From Stemphylium vesicarium (Eukaryota; Ascomycota; Dothideomycetes; Pleosporales; Pleosporaceae): 37,688 nt of DNA. Shown piece by piece: positions 22,328 through 33,304 of this stretch (the stretch's first letter is position 1; each line of letters opens with the position of its first letter). A model generated the notes under the pieces. It saw nothing but the letters and a program-made list of their open reading frames with translations, ran no database searches and had not been told where the DNA came from. The translations under genes and the position numbers were made by a program. The stretch covers positions 1 to 37,688 of the forward strand of contig QXCR01000220.1 in the NCBI GenBank assembly GCA_004380135.1, given 5' to 3'.

Positions 22328-23585
22328 ATGTCCACGGATCTCCTCCGCTATGACGGAAGCAAAAAGAATATCATGACCACGACCGCGGCGCAGACAAACA
22401 GCGCAGGCAATATAATATCCGGCGGCTATGAGACAGCCATGCAGGGGAAGAGGGAGGAGAAGAGCGTAGACATGGCACCAGAAACGAAGAAGAGGACGGA
22501 TAAGAAGAGTATGGAGTACCTGATCAAGAGCGGGCTGGCAGGAGGTTTCGCCGGATGTGCTGTACGTCCAACATAAGCATTCAATAGGAAACACAAGTGC
22601 TAATCTCTATGTGCTTCACCAGGCCAAAACAGTAGTCGGCCCCCTCGACCGCGTAAAAATCCTCTTCCAAACCCGCAACCCGCAATTCGCAAAATACACC
22701 GGTTCCTGGTCGGGTTTCCCCACAGCAATCCGCGACATCTACCTCAGCACAGGCGTGCGCGGCCTCTTCAAAGGCCATTCCGCAACCCTGCTCCGCATCT
22801 TCCCCTACGCGGGGATAAAGTTCCTAGCGTACGAGCAAATCCGGGCGCGCGTGATTAAGTCCAAAGCACAAGAGACACCGGCGCGGCGCTTCCTGTCGGG
22901 CAGTCTAGCCGGCATGATGAGCGTGTTCCTGACGTATCCGCTCGAGGTGATCCGTGTGCGCCTCGCGTTTGAAACGAGCGAGCAAGGCCGCAGCAGCCTA
23001 GCCAGCATTGTGCGGAAAATCTACAGCGAGCGCGCGCCCCGTGCCGCGAGACCGGATGCCGGCCACCACTCCGTCACTGCAACTGCAACTCAGGTTGTAG
23101 ATACAGTGACCCCGCGGTCTGGCGTCGGTAACTTCTTCCGCGGCTTCACGCCCACCCTCCTCGGCATGATACCCTACGCCGGCGCCTCCTTCCTCGCCCA
23201 CGACAGCATGTCCGATCTCATGCGCATCCCGCTCCTCGCCCCTTACACTACTCTCCCCAACACCTCGCGCGAGGAATCGCGTACAGAGAGCCATAAACCC
23301 GCCCAGCTGAGGTACTGGGCTGAGCTCTCCGCAGGCGGTATCGCCGGCTTTGTCTCGCAGACGGTGTCGTATCCGCTCGAAGTCATACGGCGTCGCATGC
23401 AGGTCGGTGGTGTCGTGGGCGATGGGCGTAGGCTTAGTATTCCGGAGGTGGCGCGGCGGATTCATATGGAGAGGGGGTATAAGGGGTTTTTCGTCGGACT
23501 GACGATTGGGTATGTTAAAGTTGTGCCCATGGTTGCGGTGAGCTTTTATGCATATGAGAGGGGTAAGTATTATTTGGGGATTTGA
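22328..23585 (+). CDS. LEU5: Mitochondrial carrier, LEU5/SLC25A16 type (probable coenzyme A transporter, 398 aa)
   Basis: Two exons, 22328-22561 and 22623-23585, with a 61-nt intron (donor GTACGT, branch-like GCTAAT, acceptor CACCAG) in phase 0. The 398-residue product has the three-repeat fold of inner-membrane carriers, with signature motifs PLDRVK at 85-90, PLEVIR at 184-189 and PLEVIR at 329-334. The first one sits in AKTVVGPLDRVKILFQ, which is characteristic of the Leu5/SLC25A16/SLC25A42 group. Yeast Leu5 is needed for CoA accumulation in the matrix, so the same role is inferred. The first 65 residues are polar and non-conserved. The second repeat has a long loop (about residues 216-247, HHSVTATATQ). 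The intron falls exactly before the first signature repeat. The start could also be Met16. Confidence 0.9.
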
Positions 23586-23928
23586 AAGCGAGCGGGGGTG
23601 GATGAAAGATTAGACACCTCTCGTGAGGTTACGGAACAAAAGGCGTAGGCCGGGGAATATACTTTGGGGGAAAAGAGCAGGATTAGATTTTTTGCTGTTG
23701 CTGCAGATGGAGTTTTTTTTTTTTTGCAGCTTATGCGTGCGAGAGCAAAGACGGATATATACACACGACACTTCGTAAACGCTATCCGTTTAGTGGGGTA
23801 GAATACACCCAATCGAAAACACATTACGCAATCCACAAAGCTCACCATAAACAATACAAAGAAGAATAGAAATCTTTCATTCCCTAATCACATCCCCCCC
23901 CCCTCAGCAAACTACACCTAACCCACCC
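23586..23928. other. Convergent 3' spacer between the LEU5-like and SGM1-like genes
   Basis: No gene is seen in these 343 nt. A T13 run at 23713-23725 and a run of about ten C at 23894-23903 are present. The spacer should hold both 3' UTRs and polyadenylation signals, which I cannot place exactly. Confidence 0.5.
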
Positions 23929-26712
23929 TTACTTCAACGTATCAACCAACTCCCGATAAATCCTCTTCAACTCCCTAACATCCCCCTCAAGCTCCTCAAC
24001 CCTCTCCGTCTTCTCCCCCAGCATCTCCAGCGCCGTAACTTCCCTATTCTCCATTTCAGCAACCCTCATCTCCAACTCCGGTACCTTGGCCCCCAGCACC
24101 CTTGCCTCATCAACCTCCCGCATAAGCCGCACGACCTCATCGCGCGCCTCGTCGCGCTGCGCAGTGAGACGCGCCAACTCCTCTTTATGCATCGCCTTCT
24201 CCGATTCCAAACGGCGGACGGCGGCGCTCATGCGCTCGACGAGTTGGACAGAAGGTCCCGCGCCGAGAGTTGACACGCTGATCATGTCATTGATGGTGCG
24301 GTGCGGGGAAGAGGATGCGGGCATGTTGTCGGTGTCAAAGGGATCGGTGTCTGGGTCTAGTGTGTGGATTGAGGGTGTTTCCATGGACGCGAGGCCGTTG
24401 AGGTTGGATAGGCTGGAAGGGGTTGAGTCTTGGCGGAGGGGCGGGGTGAAGGGTTCCGGGGTGCGGGTTTTTGCGCTGGACTTTTGCTGGCGTGAGGAAG
24501 AAGGGCGGCGGGCGGTGTCGTCGAACATGCGGTCGAGGGGTGAGAAGGGTGTGTCTGTTACGCCGCCGCCGCCGGTTGTGCTGCGCGGGTTGCCGGGGCG
24601 CCGGTTGTAGATGCCTAGGGGATCGGGCGAGTGTCTTCGTTGGGATACTGATGGGGTGTCTGTTCGTAGGTACTGGCTTTCGGATGTCAAGGAGGGCGTG
24701 TGCAGGTCCATCTTCCATTTGTGACGTTCTTCTTCGAGACGTTGCTGGAGATCGGTTTCCCAGACCTTCTTCTCTTTTTCCAGATCGGCTCGTGCATCTT
24801 GGGCTGCTGCTTCTGCTTGTGTGAGCTTGGCTTGTAGCTTCTGGGCTGCGGCGCGCTGCTCGGTGAGATCGTGTTCGAAGGCCCGGGCTCGCTCGTTGAT
24901 GCTCTCGAGTTCGTCTTCTAGACGACGTGCTTTCGAGTTTACTTCTCGAGCTTTGCGTCTAACGTCGGACTCTCGCTTCGCCGTCTCGTCACGATCCTTC
25001 TCAAGAGCCACAACTCGAGAGGTCAGGCTTGTTTCGATGCCTTGCCAGTTCTCAGAGGCGAGCGAGTACTGTGTCTGCAACGTCTCGATTTGTCGGAGAA
25101 GCTTGGCTTGGGAGTCACCGGTCGCAGATGAAGAAGCCTCTTCAGTCCGACTGCGAAGGAGTTCCAGCTTAGACTCGAGATTCTAATACGTTAGTACACA
25201 CCTTCATGAGACATGCGATATCACTCACTGCAATCTCGCCGCGCAACTCAAGCTCCGCAACCTTTGCCTTCTCCTGCTGGTTCTTGGCCTCATCCCTGGC
25301 TGCCTGGAGTTCCCTCTTCGCACGGTCCTCAGCAAGCTTCTTCTCTATCCGGATACTTTCGATATCTTCTTTCAGAGATGCAGTAGCTCTCTTCTCTGCC
25401 TCGAGCGCACCAGACTGCATCCTCTTTTCCGCATCTTCGGCACGTGAAAGCGCATTGTTCAGTTGCTTCCGAAGCTCAGATATCGTCAATCCTGCCTCTT
25501 CGCGCTCTGCTCTGATTGTTTCGATATCCTTTTCAATCTTGCCCACAATCTTGAGCTTTTCCTGTGAAGACTTCTCTGCGGCTTCTGCGCGGCGGGCTCT
25601 TTCCGACTGCTCAGTGATGCTCTTTTCGGCTTTTGTCAATCGCTGCTTCAGTGTCGCAATCTCCTTGTCCTGCTCCTGGGCCTTGACGCGCATCTTCTTG
25701 ATAGTGGTCAAGTGCTTCATCTCCGTTTTAGAGAGCTTTTGACCCTCGTCCATGAGTGCAGCAATCTGTGCATCTTTCTCTGCCAACTTCTTGTCTGCTG
25801 GTGTTGCCTCTGCATCTGAAGAGGCGCTCTTTGCAGATGCAGCGAGTTGTTCCGAAAGATACGTGAGTTTTGATTGCAAGGCATCTATGCGCTCAAGATG
25901 GGAATTGAGCTCTTCGCGGTTGTCGCGCACAGTATCCTCGTACGTCTGTTGCAGAAGGGAAAGTTCAGCCTGCACCTCCTCAGGGTCTTTGGCCTCGGTA
26001 GACGACGTCGGAATGATAGCGTCAACGGAGGGCCGCGATGGGTCTGTGTCGAACGACTGGCGCGGTGAGGATGTTTGCGGGGTGACGATGGAGGGTATCG
26101 ACGACATCGACATTGTGGGAACGGGAGTGGAAGCCGGCTGCTCAGCAACCACAGGCGTAGCCAGCGGCGATGTCTCGAGGGGAGGGGGTATGGGCGCGGG
26201 CGCTTCTTTCGCCGGTTGCGTTGGTTCATCAGTCTTGGGCTCATCTTCCTTTAGCGATGTAGCTTCAGTCACCGGCTCAGAAGCCTTGGAGTCTATGCTC
26301 GTTCTTCCAGTATCAGCGACAGCAGTAGCGGCCGAACTGCGCAATGCTGGGCTCTCGGGTCGTGAACCAAGATCCGACGATGCTCGTGACTCTGGTCGCT
26401 CAGTCCCCTTGTTCACAGCCTTGGCAAGGCGATCTTGTAATCGAGAGTTGGGTCGGCTTCGTGACGAGTTCCGCGAGGCTTCTGCGCCGTTAGCATCCAG
26501 AACGCTTGCCGCCACCTTCATCTCTCAGGCCACCCACCAGGTTCTACCGCAAGCTTCTTGTCCACGGCCGCTTTGTCTGTACTCTCTGCTTTCTCCGTGG
26601 CATCCGTCGCTGCCGCCGGCTTCGCGCCTGTCGAGCCATCTTCGGCGAGGATAGTGTCAAGTCGCGACTCCAGGCCGGAGATGGCGTTGTTCCACCAGCC
26701 TTTCCCACTCAT
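23929..26712 (-). CDS. SGM1: Golgi coiled-coil protein, TMF1/Sgm1 type (893 aa)
   Basis: Three exons on the minus strand: 26712-26538, 26481-25229 and 25182-23929. The introns are 56 and 46 nt, with GCTAAC and ACTAAC branch-like sites, and the phases agree. The product has 893 residues. The N-terminus MSGKGWWNNAISGLESRLD is a short conserved helix, followed by a Ser/Pro-rich linker. Residues about 228-470 are coiled coil and include AQIAALMDEGQKLSKTEM (about 296), the hallmark of the TMF DNA-binding-named region. Residues about 767-893 match the C-terminal TMF 'TATA-binding' region, which in animals binds Rab6. Despite these names, the family are golgins that tether vesicles at the Golgi; yeast Sgm1 binds Ypt6. 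The many long open frames on the opposite strand are artefacts of the Glu/Lys/Ala-rich heptads. Confidence 0.88.
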
Positions 26713-27443
26713 CTTGCCTTGGCGTCTCTTTTACACGTAAGAGTCACAATGTTCCTCGTCTAGGAAGCTTCGCTAGCTTTCACCGTGCACTCGTCCTCCG
26801 CCTGTGTTTGTGCATAGCTCAATGGCGCAAAAGGCCAGATTGGTCGGATGTTTGTGGTACGCGGTTAGGCAAGGTGTCGCGGGGAGTCGCAGCGCGAGGC
26901 CGAGACAACAGCAGCTACTCGGTGGATGGTGTCGCAAAGGAAAGTTTTGTACAGATGCCCCAAATCACTCCGGCCCTCTCGTAAGCAGGAAATAGCCCCC
27001 AATCGTATTCGTGTCCTTGGGAATTTCTTAGAATTGCTGCCGCGCAAGCGCCTCACATATCATGGTCATGGCCGCGGTGCACAAACGCCGATTGGTCCGC
27101 CTGCCCTGACGCAACCAACAAGTTTGGGACCTTGGATCGTATGCAGGGAACATAGTCTCGGTCATCTTTTCCGCGAGTCCTTAGCACTTTGAAATTATAT
27201 GTGTCGAGATGCGAAATACCTCTTTGTTTCTACATGCTTTTTTACCAAAAGTTTGTGATTCTCACGATTTCTATGATGACAGCCGCATTTGAACTAGTCG
27301 TTCTAGTGGCATCAGCATCGCTCTCTGCCGCCTGGCTACGTCAAGATTAATTCCTTTAGTTCTGCCTATGCTTTTCGTACAAATACAAAGTTTTTGCTCT
27401 GATTTGAAAGACAACTAATTATACCATTTCCACGTCTCTCAAA
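26713..27443. promoter_or_regulatory. 731-nt divergent spacer between the SGM1-like and NIT2-like genes
   Basis: The two genes point outward, so this must contain both promoters. No convincing open frame is present. The last 150 nt are AT-richer and lead directly into the short first exon of the amidase gene. I cannot name specific factor sites. Confidence 0.45.
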
Positions 27444-28656
27444 ATGCCTCTCGCAGTAAGTTGTCTCTTCTTTCTCGTTCAATCGTTAGATGTTCATTCA
27501 CCGCTTTTACCATCGCGTCTCGTCTCACTCTTCACTACAGCGTCTTGGTATTCACAAGCGCCATGATCCAAACCGTCTTTCCAATATTGAATTCTCTCTT
27601 TCCTCATTCTCAATTCTTGCACGGAACCTAGCCGTCATGAAAAGAATATCATTCAGCCCATCCCACCTACCATTCCGCGGAACCAATCCCCCACATCGAG
27701 ATCAACCCCCAACCCTAACATGACCCCAGGCAGTCGGACAAATGCGATCCACGGCCTCCATGGCCGCAAACCTCGCGCAAGCCCAAGCCCTCGTTCGCAA
27801 AGCCCACGAAGCCGGCGCAAAAGCCCTCTTCCTGCCAGAAGTATGCCAACCCCCCATCCATCCATCCATCCAACCAACCAACCAACCAACAACATACCTA
27901 ACCAGCACCCAGGCAGCAGACTACATAACCACCTCGGGCGGCCTGCAACTCTGCAAACCCGTCACCACCTCGGAATTCGTCCTTGGTCTCCAATCCAGCG
28001 CAAAGCAGTATTCCCTCCCTATTTCCGTCGGCATCCACGAGCCCGTCGACAACAAAGAAGACAAGAAGGTCAAAAACACACTAATCTGGATCGACGCCAC
28101 GGGCCAAATCACCAACCGCTACCAAAAACTGCACCTCTTCGACATGGACGTAGCAAACGGGCCGCAGATGAAAGAATCTGCGGGCGTAGAACGCGGCATC
28201 CACCTCGGCGACCCGTTCCCCTCCCCCGTGGGTAAAATCGGAATGCAAATCTGCTTCGACCTGCGGTTTCCGGAACCCGGTCTCGCATTGCGAAGCCGCG
28301 GCGCACAGGTCCTGCTGTACCCCGCAGCCTTCACGACGCCGACGGGTAGGGCTGGACATTGGGAGATATTAATCCGCGCCCGCGCGATCGAGACGCAGAG
28401 TTGGATTATCGCGGCGGCGCAGGTGGGTGTGCATGATGAGGATGGCAAAAGGCGGAGTTGGGGACACAGTATGATTGTTGATCCTTGGGGGAAGATTGTT
28501 GCGGAGCTTGGGGGTGATGATGATGAGGGGGAAGGGGTGAGTTGGGAGGGCGAGGGAGAGATTGCGGTTGCGGAGGTGGATTTGGAGTACGTGGAGAACT
28601 TGAGGAGGGAGAGTCCGTTGGCGAGGCGGACGGATGTTTATGCTGAGCTTGCGTAA
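27444..28656 (+). CDS. NIT2: Nitrilase-superfamily amidase, Nit2 type (probable deaminated-glutathione amidase, 288 aa)
   Basis: Three exons are read: 27444-27455, 27730-27840 and 27913-28656. The introns are 274 and 72 nt, both in phase 0. The 288-residue product has the Glu-Lys-Cys triad at E41 (LFLPE), K113 (RYQKLHLFD) and C155 (MQICFDLRFPE). The motifs YQKLHLFDMDVANGP and WGHSMIVDPWGKIVAE match yeast Nit2 and mammalian Nit1, which hydrolyse deaminated glutathione made by transaminase side reactions (metabolite repair). Near the C-terminus is an acidic Gly/Glu-rich loop (GGDDDEGEGVSWEGEGE) that may be lineage-specific. The four-codon first exon MPLA is supported by the resulting N-terminus MPLAAVGQM; if it is wrong, translation would start at 27742. 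Only 77 nt separate its stop from that of the convergent next gene. Confidence 0.87.
27850..27895. repeat. CCAT/CCAA tetranucleotide repeats inside a NIT2 intron
   Basis: About four CCAT units are followed by about four CCAA units, within the 72-nt second intron of the amidase gene (27841-27912). The repeat occupies more than half of the intron, lying between donor GTATGC and acceptor CCCAG. Confidence 0.8.
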
Positions 28657-28733
28657 GGGCGTAATAGAAATGGTATAGACGGCTTGCCCCCTCCCGAGAA
28701 ACTAGTCTAACGTAAAAGACATCTCAACCTTCA

Positions 28734-29766
28734 TCACTTGTCGACGTCCTCCAGATTACTCCCCGATAACAACCGAGCCTTCCCCCCCAAACTCAACCAC
28801 GCAAGCGCGTGCCCCTCACCCTCAATATTCCTCTCAACAGCCGCCCTCACACCCTCCAACCCACACCCCCTAATCTCCGCTATCCTCTCCAACAACACCG
28901 TAAAAAGCCCCCTCCCCACACTCTCCCTCTTCGGCCCCTGCGTTCTCGGCGGCTCGAATTCGCCCTTGCCAGTCCCCCAACACGGCCACTCCCAATCATG
29001 CGTCCCATGCTCATGGTAAAAGTTCAGCAGCGTGGTTTCCGCATCCGACCTATCGTGGTGCAGCAGCGTGTCTGAGATGAACTCCGGTCCGAGACACAGC
29101 GCCGCTTCCGCGAAGCAGAATTCGAGCTCGCTGCGAAGTGAGATTTGGTTTGCGTCCATGAAGCGCCCGTATGTGCGCTGGTTTATCCAACCCGAGCCGT
29201 GGTAGCGCGCGGAGAGCGTGGAGTGGTGGAGGACGAGGTATATTGCTGTTAGGGGGTGAAGGGGGAGGGATTTTATGTAGGTTAGTTTCTGCGTGTGGGT
29301 TTCTGCGGGGGCGTGTTAGTGAGGGGGAAGTATGTGGGGGTTGGTTTCGTGGGTGTGGCTGACCGAGGGAGGAGATGCGGTAGAGCAGGAGTAAGCCTGC
29401 GTTTGCGAGAGAGATGTTGTGGCGTAGTATGGCGTTGAAGTTGTGTGGTGAGCACAGGGCGTCCATAACGTCGTCTATGATGTCGTAGCTTCGTACACAG
29501 TGGGCTAGCCAATCCACGTTTCTTTCGCCCTCACAGGGAAAGTCTGTTTCTGCGTGCCGAAGCTCTTTCTTCATAAAGTTTCCCGTGATCGATCGTTCGT
29601 AGTTTCTGAACAGGGCGCGGAGCCGGGGATGGGCATTGCGGATTGCGGTGATGAGAGAGCCGTCGTGGAATGGTAGATGTTGGATCGTCTTAAGTACTAG
29701 CTCTGGAGGAATTCGAGGCGAGATGAGGAAATTGAAGTACGCCGACGGGTCGGTGAAGGTAGTCAT
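28734..29766 (-). CDS. F-box-like hypothetical protein (323 aa)
   Basis: Two exons on the minus strand, 29766-29364 and 29302-28734, with a 61-nt intron (branch-like ACTAAC, acceptor CCGCAG) and matching phases, giving 323 residues. The N-terminal segment IPPELVLKTIQHLPFHDGSL followed by HPRLRALFRNYERSIT resembles an F-box-like motif, which in other proteins binds Skp1 in SCF ubiquitin ligases. The rest is mostly helical, with no leucine-rich repeats that I can see, but has a conserved-looking aromatic stretch HGTHDWEWPCWGTGKGEFE. Proteins of this kind are common and variable in Dothideomycetes and generally lack an assigned function. No substrate can be inferred. The donor here is GTCAGC, weaker than its neighbours. 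Confidence 0.72.
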
Positions 29767-30521
29767 GTTGCACTCTTGGGATTACGATGCCCCAAATGAA
29801 AGAATGTTGGTATTGGGTATGTAAAGGGTTGGGGTGGACTGGCAAAGTTGGAAACGGTGCTGATCAAATGCGCGGTTGCACTTGTATCTTGAGGGTAGGA
29901 ACAACTCGGAGATGGATACTTCCCCAAGTGTGTTTAGACTGTGAATGGCAAGTATTTCGAATCTCGAATATGCTCCCGCGTATCTAAATACCCAACTAGT
30001 GAAGACCGTGATGGATGACGATGGGCACCATGATGGCGGATCACGCTCATGATTAGCAGACGCGAGATACAGCGATACGAACGCGATTTTGGATTGACAG
30101 CTTTGCGAACGCCTGTGTGACGTTTTGTCGCGTCCTTCACAGGTGTCATACTTCAAGCGGGCGCCTGCTTGTATGTGTGCGTCAAAGCGCTAGAAGGATG
30201 AAGAAGCATTCAATGCAGACTGATCGCCGCGGATGTGCACGAGACGGCGCGAATGCCATGACGTTAGACACGCGAGCGGCTAATGCAGGCGATAAGGCGA
30301 TGGCGCAATATTAGGACCGAAATGTAGAACATGTGGGGGCGGGGTTTGGTGAAGGAAAGTTGCTCGAGGTCGGGAGTGACGTTTGCCTTTGTACCGATCC
30401 CGCCTACAGATACTTGACAAGGCCTCGAAAACTGCATTCATATGTTCAGATTGCGCCATGACCCTGGGTATCTTGTAAACTCCACAAATGCAATGCTATA
30501 TCCGTCCAGATGTGTTTCCCA
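29767..30521. other. 755-nt intergenic region, nothing supported
   Basis: This lies upstream of the F-box-like gene (minus) and downstream of NAS6 (minus). It should hold the promoter of the first and the 3' UTR of the second. Short open frames on both strands show no recognisable features. Confidence 0.45.
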
Positions 30522-31281
30522 CTACAAAAGCTCTATGCCTTCCCGCTCTGCCGCTTGCAGGATATAATTTCTAGTCTTTGCATCTGGCGCGAGATCCAAC
30601 GGCACATGACCGTCACTATCCTGCTTGTCGAACTCTGCGCCTAGAGTTAAGAGTAGCAATGCTGCGTCACCATGACCCTCACTCATGGCATGATGTAGCG
30701 CCGTCATGCCGTCCATATCTGTCGCGTTGAGGGGACTCTTCGCATCAAGGAGTGCCTTCATCATGGGCACGCTCCCTACTGCTGCTGCGCGATGAAGCGG
30801 CAGCTGACCTCTCTTGTCCTTTACTCGTGCCGATGCTGGCGGCTTTTGCGAGAGCAACGTGCGAGCGATGTCAAGGTTGACTTTGGAGGCGCAAAAGTGC
30901 AGAGCTGTTTGGCCGCTGTTATTCTTTGCGTTGACATCGGCATCTTTAGATAGTAGTAGGTCAACTATTTGCTCCGCGTCTTTTCGTGAGCATGCCATCA
31001 TCAGCGGTGTCCAGCCGGAGCCATCGGTGATATCGGGATCGAACGACTTTATCTGTACAAGCGATTGCACGATCCGAAGGTGATTATATGATACGGCCCA
31101 GTGAATGGGAAGTCGGTCGTCGGGATCGCGGAGGTTTGCGAGCTTTGGATTCGCGGCCAGAAGAGAGTCGACGCGAGATGCTGTCATTATTAGACCTTGA
31201 CTTGAATGTAGGCTGGCTGGGCTTACTTTGACCCTCTCGGCAAGCCTCATGGATGGCGTATTTAGCTTTGTATTCTTCCAT
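30522..31281 (-). CDS. NAS6: 26S proteasome assembly chaperone Nas6 (gankyrin/PSMD10), ankyrin repeats (237 aa)
   Basis: Two exons on the minus strand, 31281-31227 and 31180-30522, with a 46-nt intron and phase-1 junction, giving 237 residues; yeast Nas6 (228) and human gankyrin (226) are of similar length. Nas6 binds the Rpt3 ATPase C-domain during assembly of the 19S regulatory particle, keeping the base from premature docking on the core. The protein is a row of ankyrin repeats: YAIHEACREGQ, DDRLPIHWAVSYNHL, GSGWTPLMMACSRKD, GQTALHFCASK, RGQLPLHRAAAVGSV and GMTALHHAMSEGHGDAA. The phrases LPIHWAVS, GSGWTP, LPLHRAAAVGS and EGHGDAA match Nas6 specifically, rather than ankyrin proteins in general. 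The long unspliced open frame continuing to 31523 is the intron and upstream region read through. Confidence 0.92.
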
Positions 31282-31943
31282 GATAATGTAGAGAAGCAGT
31301 ATACCGCTATAAAGAGTGTGAAAAATGTCGAGCGCGTATTAGAGTTGCTGCCCAGGAAAGTTCGCCCCGCAACGACCGAGGCACGGATACTGCCGGGCGG
31401 TGAGATGCTAGCGTGCATAAGATCATACCTCATCGACATGCTTTCCGCATTCCTACTCATTTTTTTGACAGATGCTCTATATAGGCTCCACACTGCAAAG
31501 AAGCCATGCACGAACATGGCCAACCACTTCCATCAAGACAGAGCGAAAAGCTGTCGGGCTCCATTGCACCGCAACAGCGATAATGCCCTTTCTATAATAG
31601 GAATGACTGACGGTAGGCAGCAGCTTTCAATTAGCATTCGAATGAGAATTCCCCAGCGCTTCGCCTTTTTACTAATGTTATAGTCCGGTGTCGCCATGTC
31701 TCCAAAACCACCCCACTCAACCATACTTTTCCAGGACAATCATCAGAGAAGAGGAAAGAAACGCGCATATAAGCTATCGACGTGTAATAAGTACCATGGT
31801 TGGAAGTCGCTAAATGGCAATCCAATTTCAGCCACGATATTGAGGAGCATTAAAAGTTTCTTTGCGAGCATGCCATCGCACAGTATAAATCGATTGGGTG
31901 CCGCCGCTCACAGTTCGTCGTCACGCACTCACCACTATTCGCA
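31282..31943. promoter_or_regulatory. 662-nt divergent spacer between NAS6 and the broken F-box gene
   Basis: No gene is supported. The genes on either side point outward, so both promoters should lie here. A 9-bp element of the PACE type (GGTGGCAAA), typical of yeast proteasome genes, was looked for near NAS6 and not seen. Confidence 0.4.
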
Positions 31944-33304
31944 ATGCCACTCCGCACTCTTCCTACGGAAATCGGCGAACTCATCATCTCCCGTCTAATA
32001 CAATCCAGCCTTTACAATGTGTCGCTTACCAAAAAATACCATCGCACATTGTCAGAGCCCTGGCTATACCGGGATATTCAACTTGACATTTCGAATACCT
32101 TCGCGCCATTACAGTTATTGATGACACCGCTTGGCCGCAGAAAGCTCGCCCATCATGTGCAGAGTTTCGCTTTAACATCGGAAAGCGGATTGCATAGGTC
32201 GAGTCACACAAATGAGACGGAGCGTCTCAACGAAAGGCTTTTTATCCACGCAGGGGACATCATGGGGCTCATCCAACAGTTCAGCAAGCCTTTTGCAAAC
32301 ACGAAAACCACCCTAAAGTGGGGTATTGATATTCTTCGTGGAACGAGGTGGCTGACCGCCCGCTAACTCTCATTCTTTGCCTTACCACCAACCTTGAGCG
32401 GCTCAAACTAGAGGGCGTAACAGGCTGGTTTACGGCAACGATATGCGAAACCCGGTGGAGCGATTCCGTCTACAACCTTTTTCCAGGAGCATATCTGCTT
32501 CACAAATTGAAAACCATGGAAATGTCCAATGAATTAGGCGCTACAATCTTGCCTTCCATGCATACTCTAGTCATCAAGCATACAAGTCTTCCCCAACTTG
32601 TTCGCTGGCCGTACGAAAGGTCCGGCAACTTGGGGAGCCTACGCACACTCGAGATTAGTCACGTTCAAATAGCATCAGACTGTCTCAAGCGCATGATAGC
32701 GTTGCCTGGCATGAAAGCTATTCAGCATCTAGAGCTGCGGGAACTGTTCTGCAAATTGCACTTTGGTCAGCAGTGGCATGACTACAGTTTCAAAAGACTG
32801 AACAGAACGCTAGAGGCCCATCTCCCACGCCTTTTGTCCTTCAAATGGAGTTGTGGGACCGAGCGCCAATGCGGATGCGGCAAGCACGGATTATTCGACA
32901 CCTTCAAAGCACTCACCCAACTCAAAGAGCTGAAGATCGACTACGAGTACATAATCCCGTCGGACGTGTCAGCAAGAGAATATGTTCAACGCGCGCGGCA
33001 CTTTAAGGGGCTTCTTCCAGATCATCTAGACTCACTGCACATCACCGCCGTCCCTATCGATTGAACGAAGTTTGTGGCATGGACATGCCAAAACGACCCC
33101 ATATCCAGCTGCATCTTCATAACCGCAACCATGGTCAACCTCAGTCTCTTCAAGCTCACGGTGCTCGTGGCATCATGGCCGCTCAACGGCCTCTGTGGGA
33201 GTCATGAGTTCGAGGAAGATGATCAAGGTTTCTGGCTGAGGTTTGTGCATAGCTTGTGTGATGTTGGTATCAAAATGGAGATTGAAACTGAGATAGGTTG
33301 GTAG
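31944..33304 (+). pseudogene. Broken F-box/LRR-like gene (one frameshift and one premature stop)
   Basis: The first frame starts at 31944 with MPLRTLPTEIGELIISRL and YRDIQLDISN, typical of fungal F-box-like proteins. It is continuous to about 32340 (WGIDILRG), then ends at a TAA within ten codons. The next frame takes over at about 32342 with NEVADRPLTLILCLTTNL, exactly the kind of sequence expected to follow, so a single-base loss near 32341 is inferred. That frame holds LRR-like segments (LRTLEISHVQI, IQHLELREL, LKELKIDYEYI) and meets TGA at 33062-33064. Beyond it the same frame stays open to 33304 and ends with the coding-like DDQGFWLRFVHSLCDVGIKM. No intron with suitable length and phase explains the first break. 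The gene is either a pseudogene or carries assembly errors. Confidence 0.7.

Noticed and set aside
25752..26654. 300-codon plus-strand open frame, and the 178-codon frame at 25206-25742
   Set aside because: These are antisense to the SGM1-like coiled coil. Ser/Ala/Cys-rich translations arise when Glu/Lys/Ala heptad codons are read on the other strand; no domain, start context or splice support.
30522..31523. 333-codon unspliced reading of NAS6
   Set aside because: The extra N-terminal residues come from the intron and upstream DNA. The spliced form with MEEYKAKYAIHEACREGQ matches the expected Nas6 N-terminus and length.
32311..32347. 30-nt intron to explain the F-box gene frameshift
   Set aside because: Too short for this gene set, no branch site or pyrimidine tract, and removing 30 nt would not change the frame.
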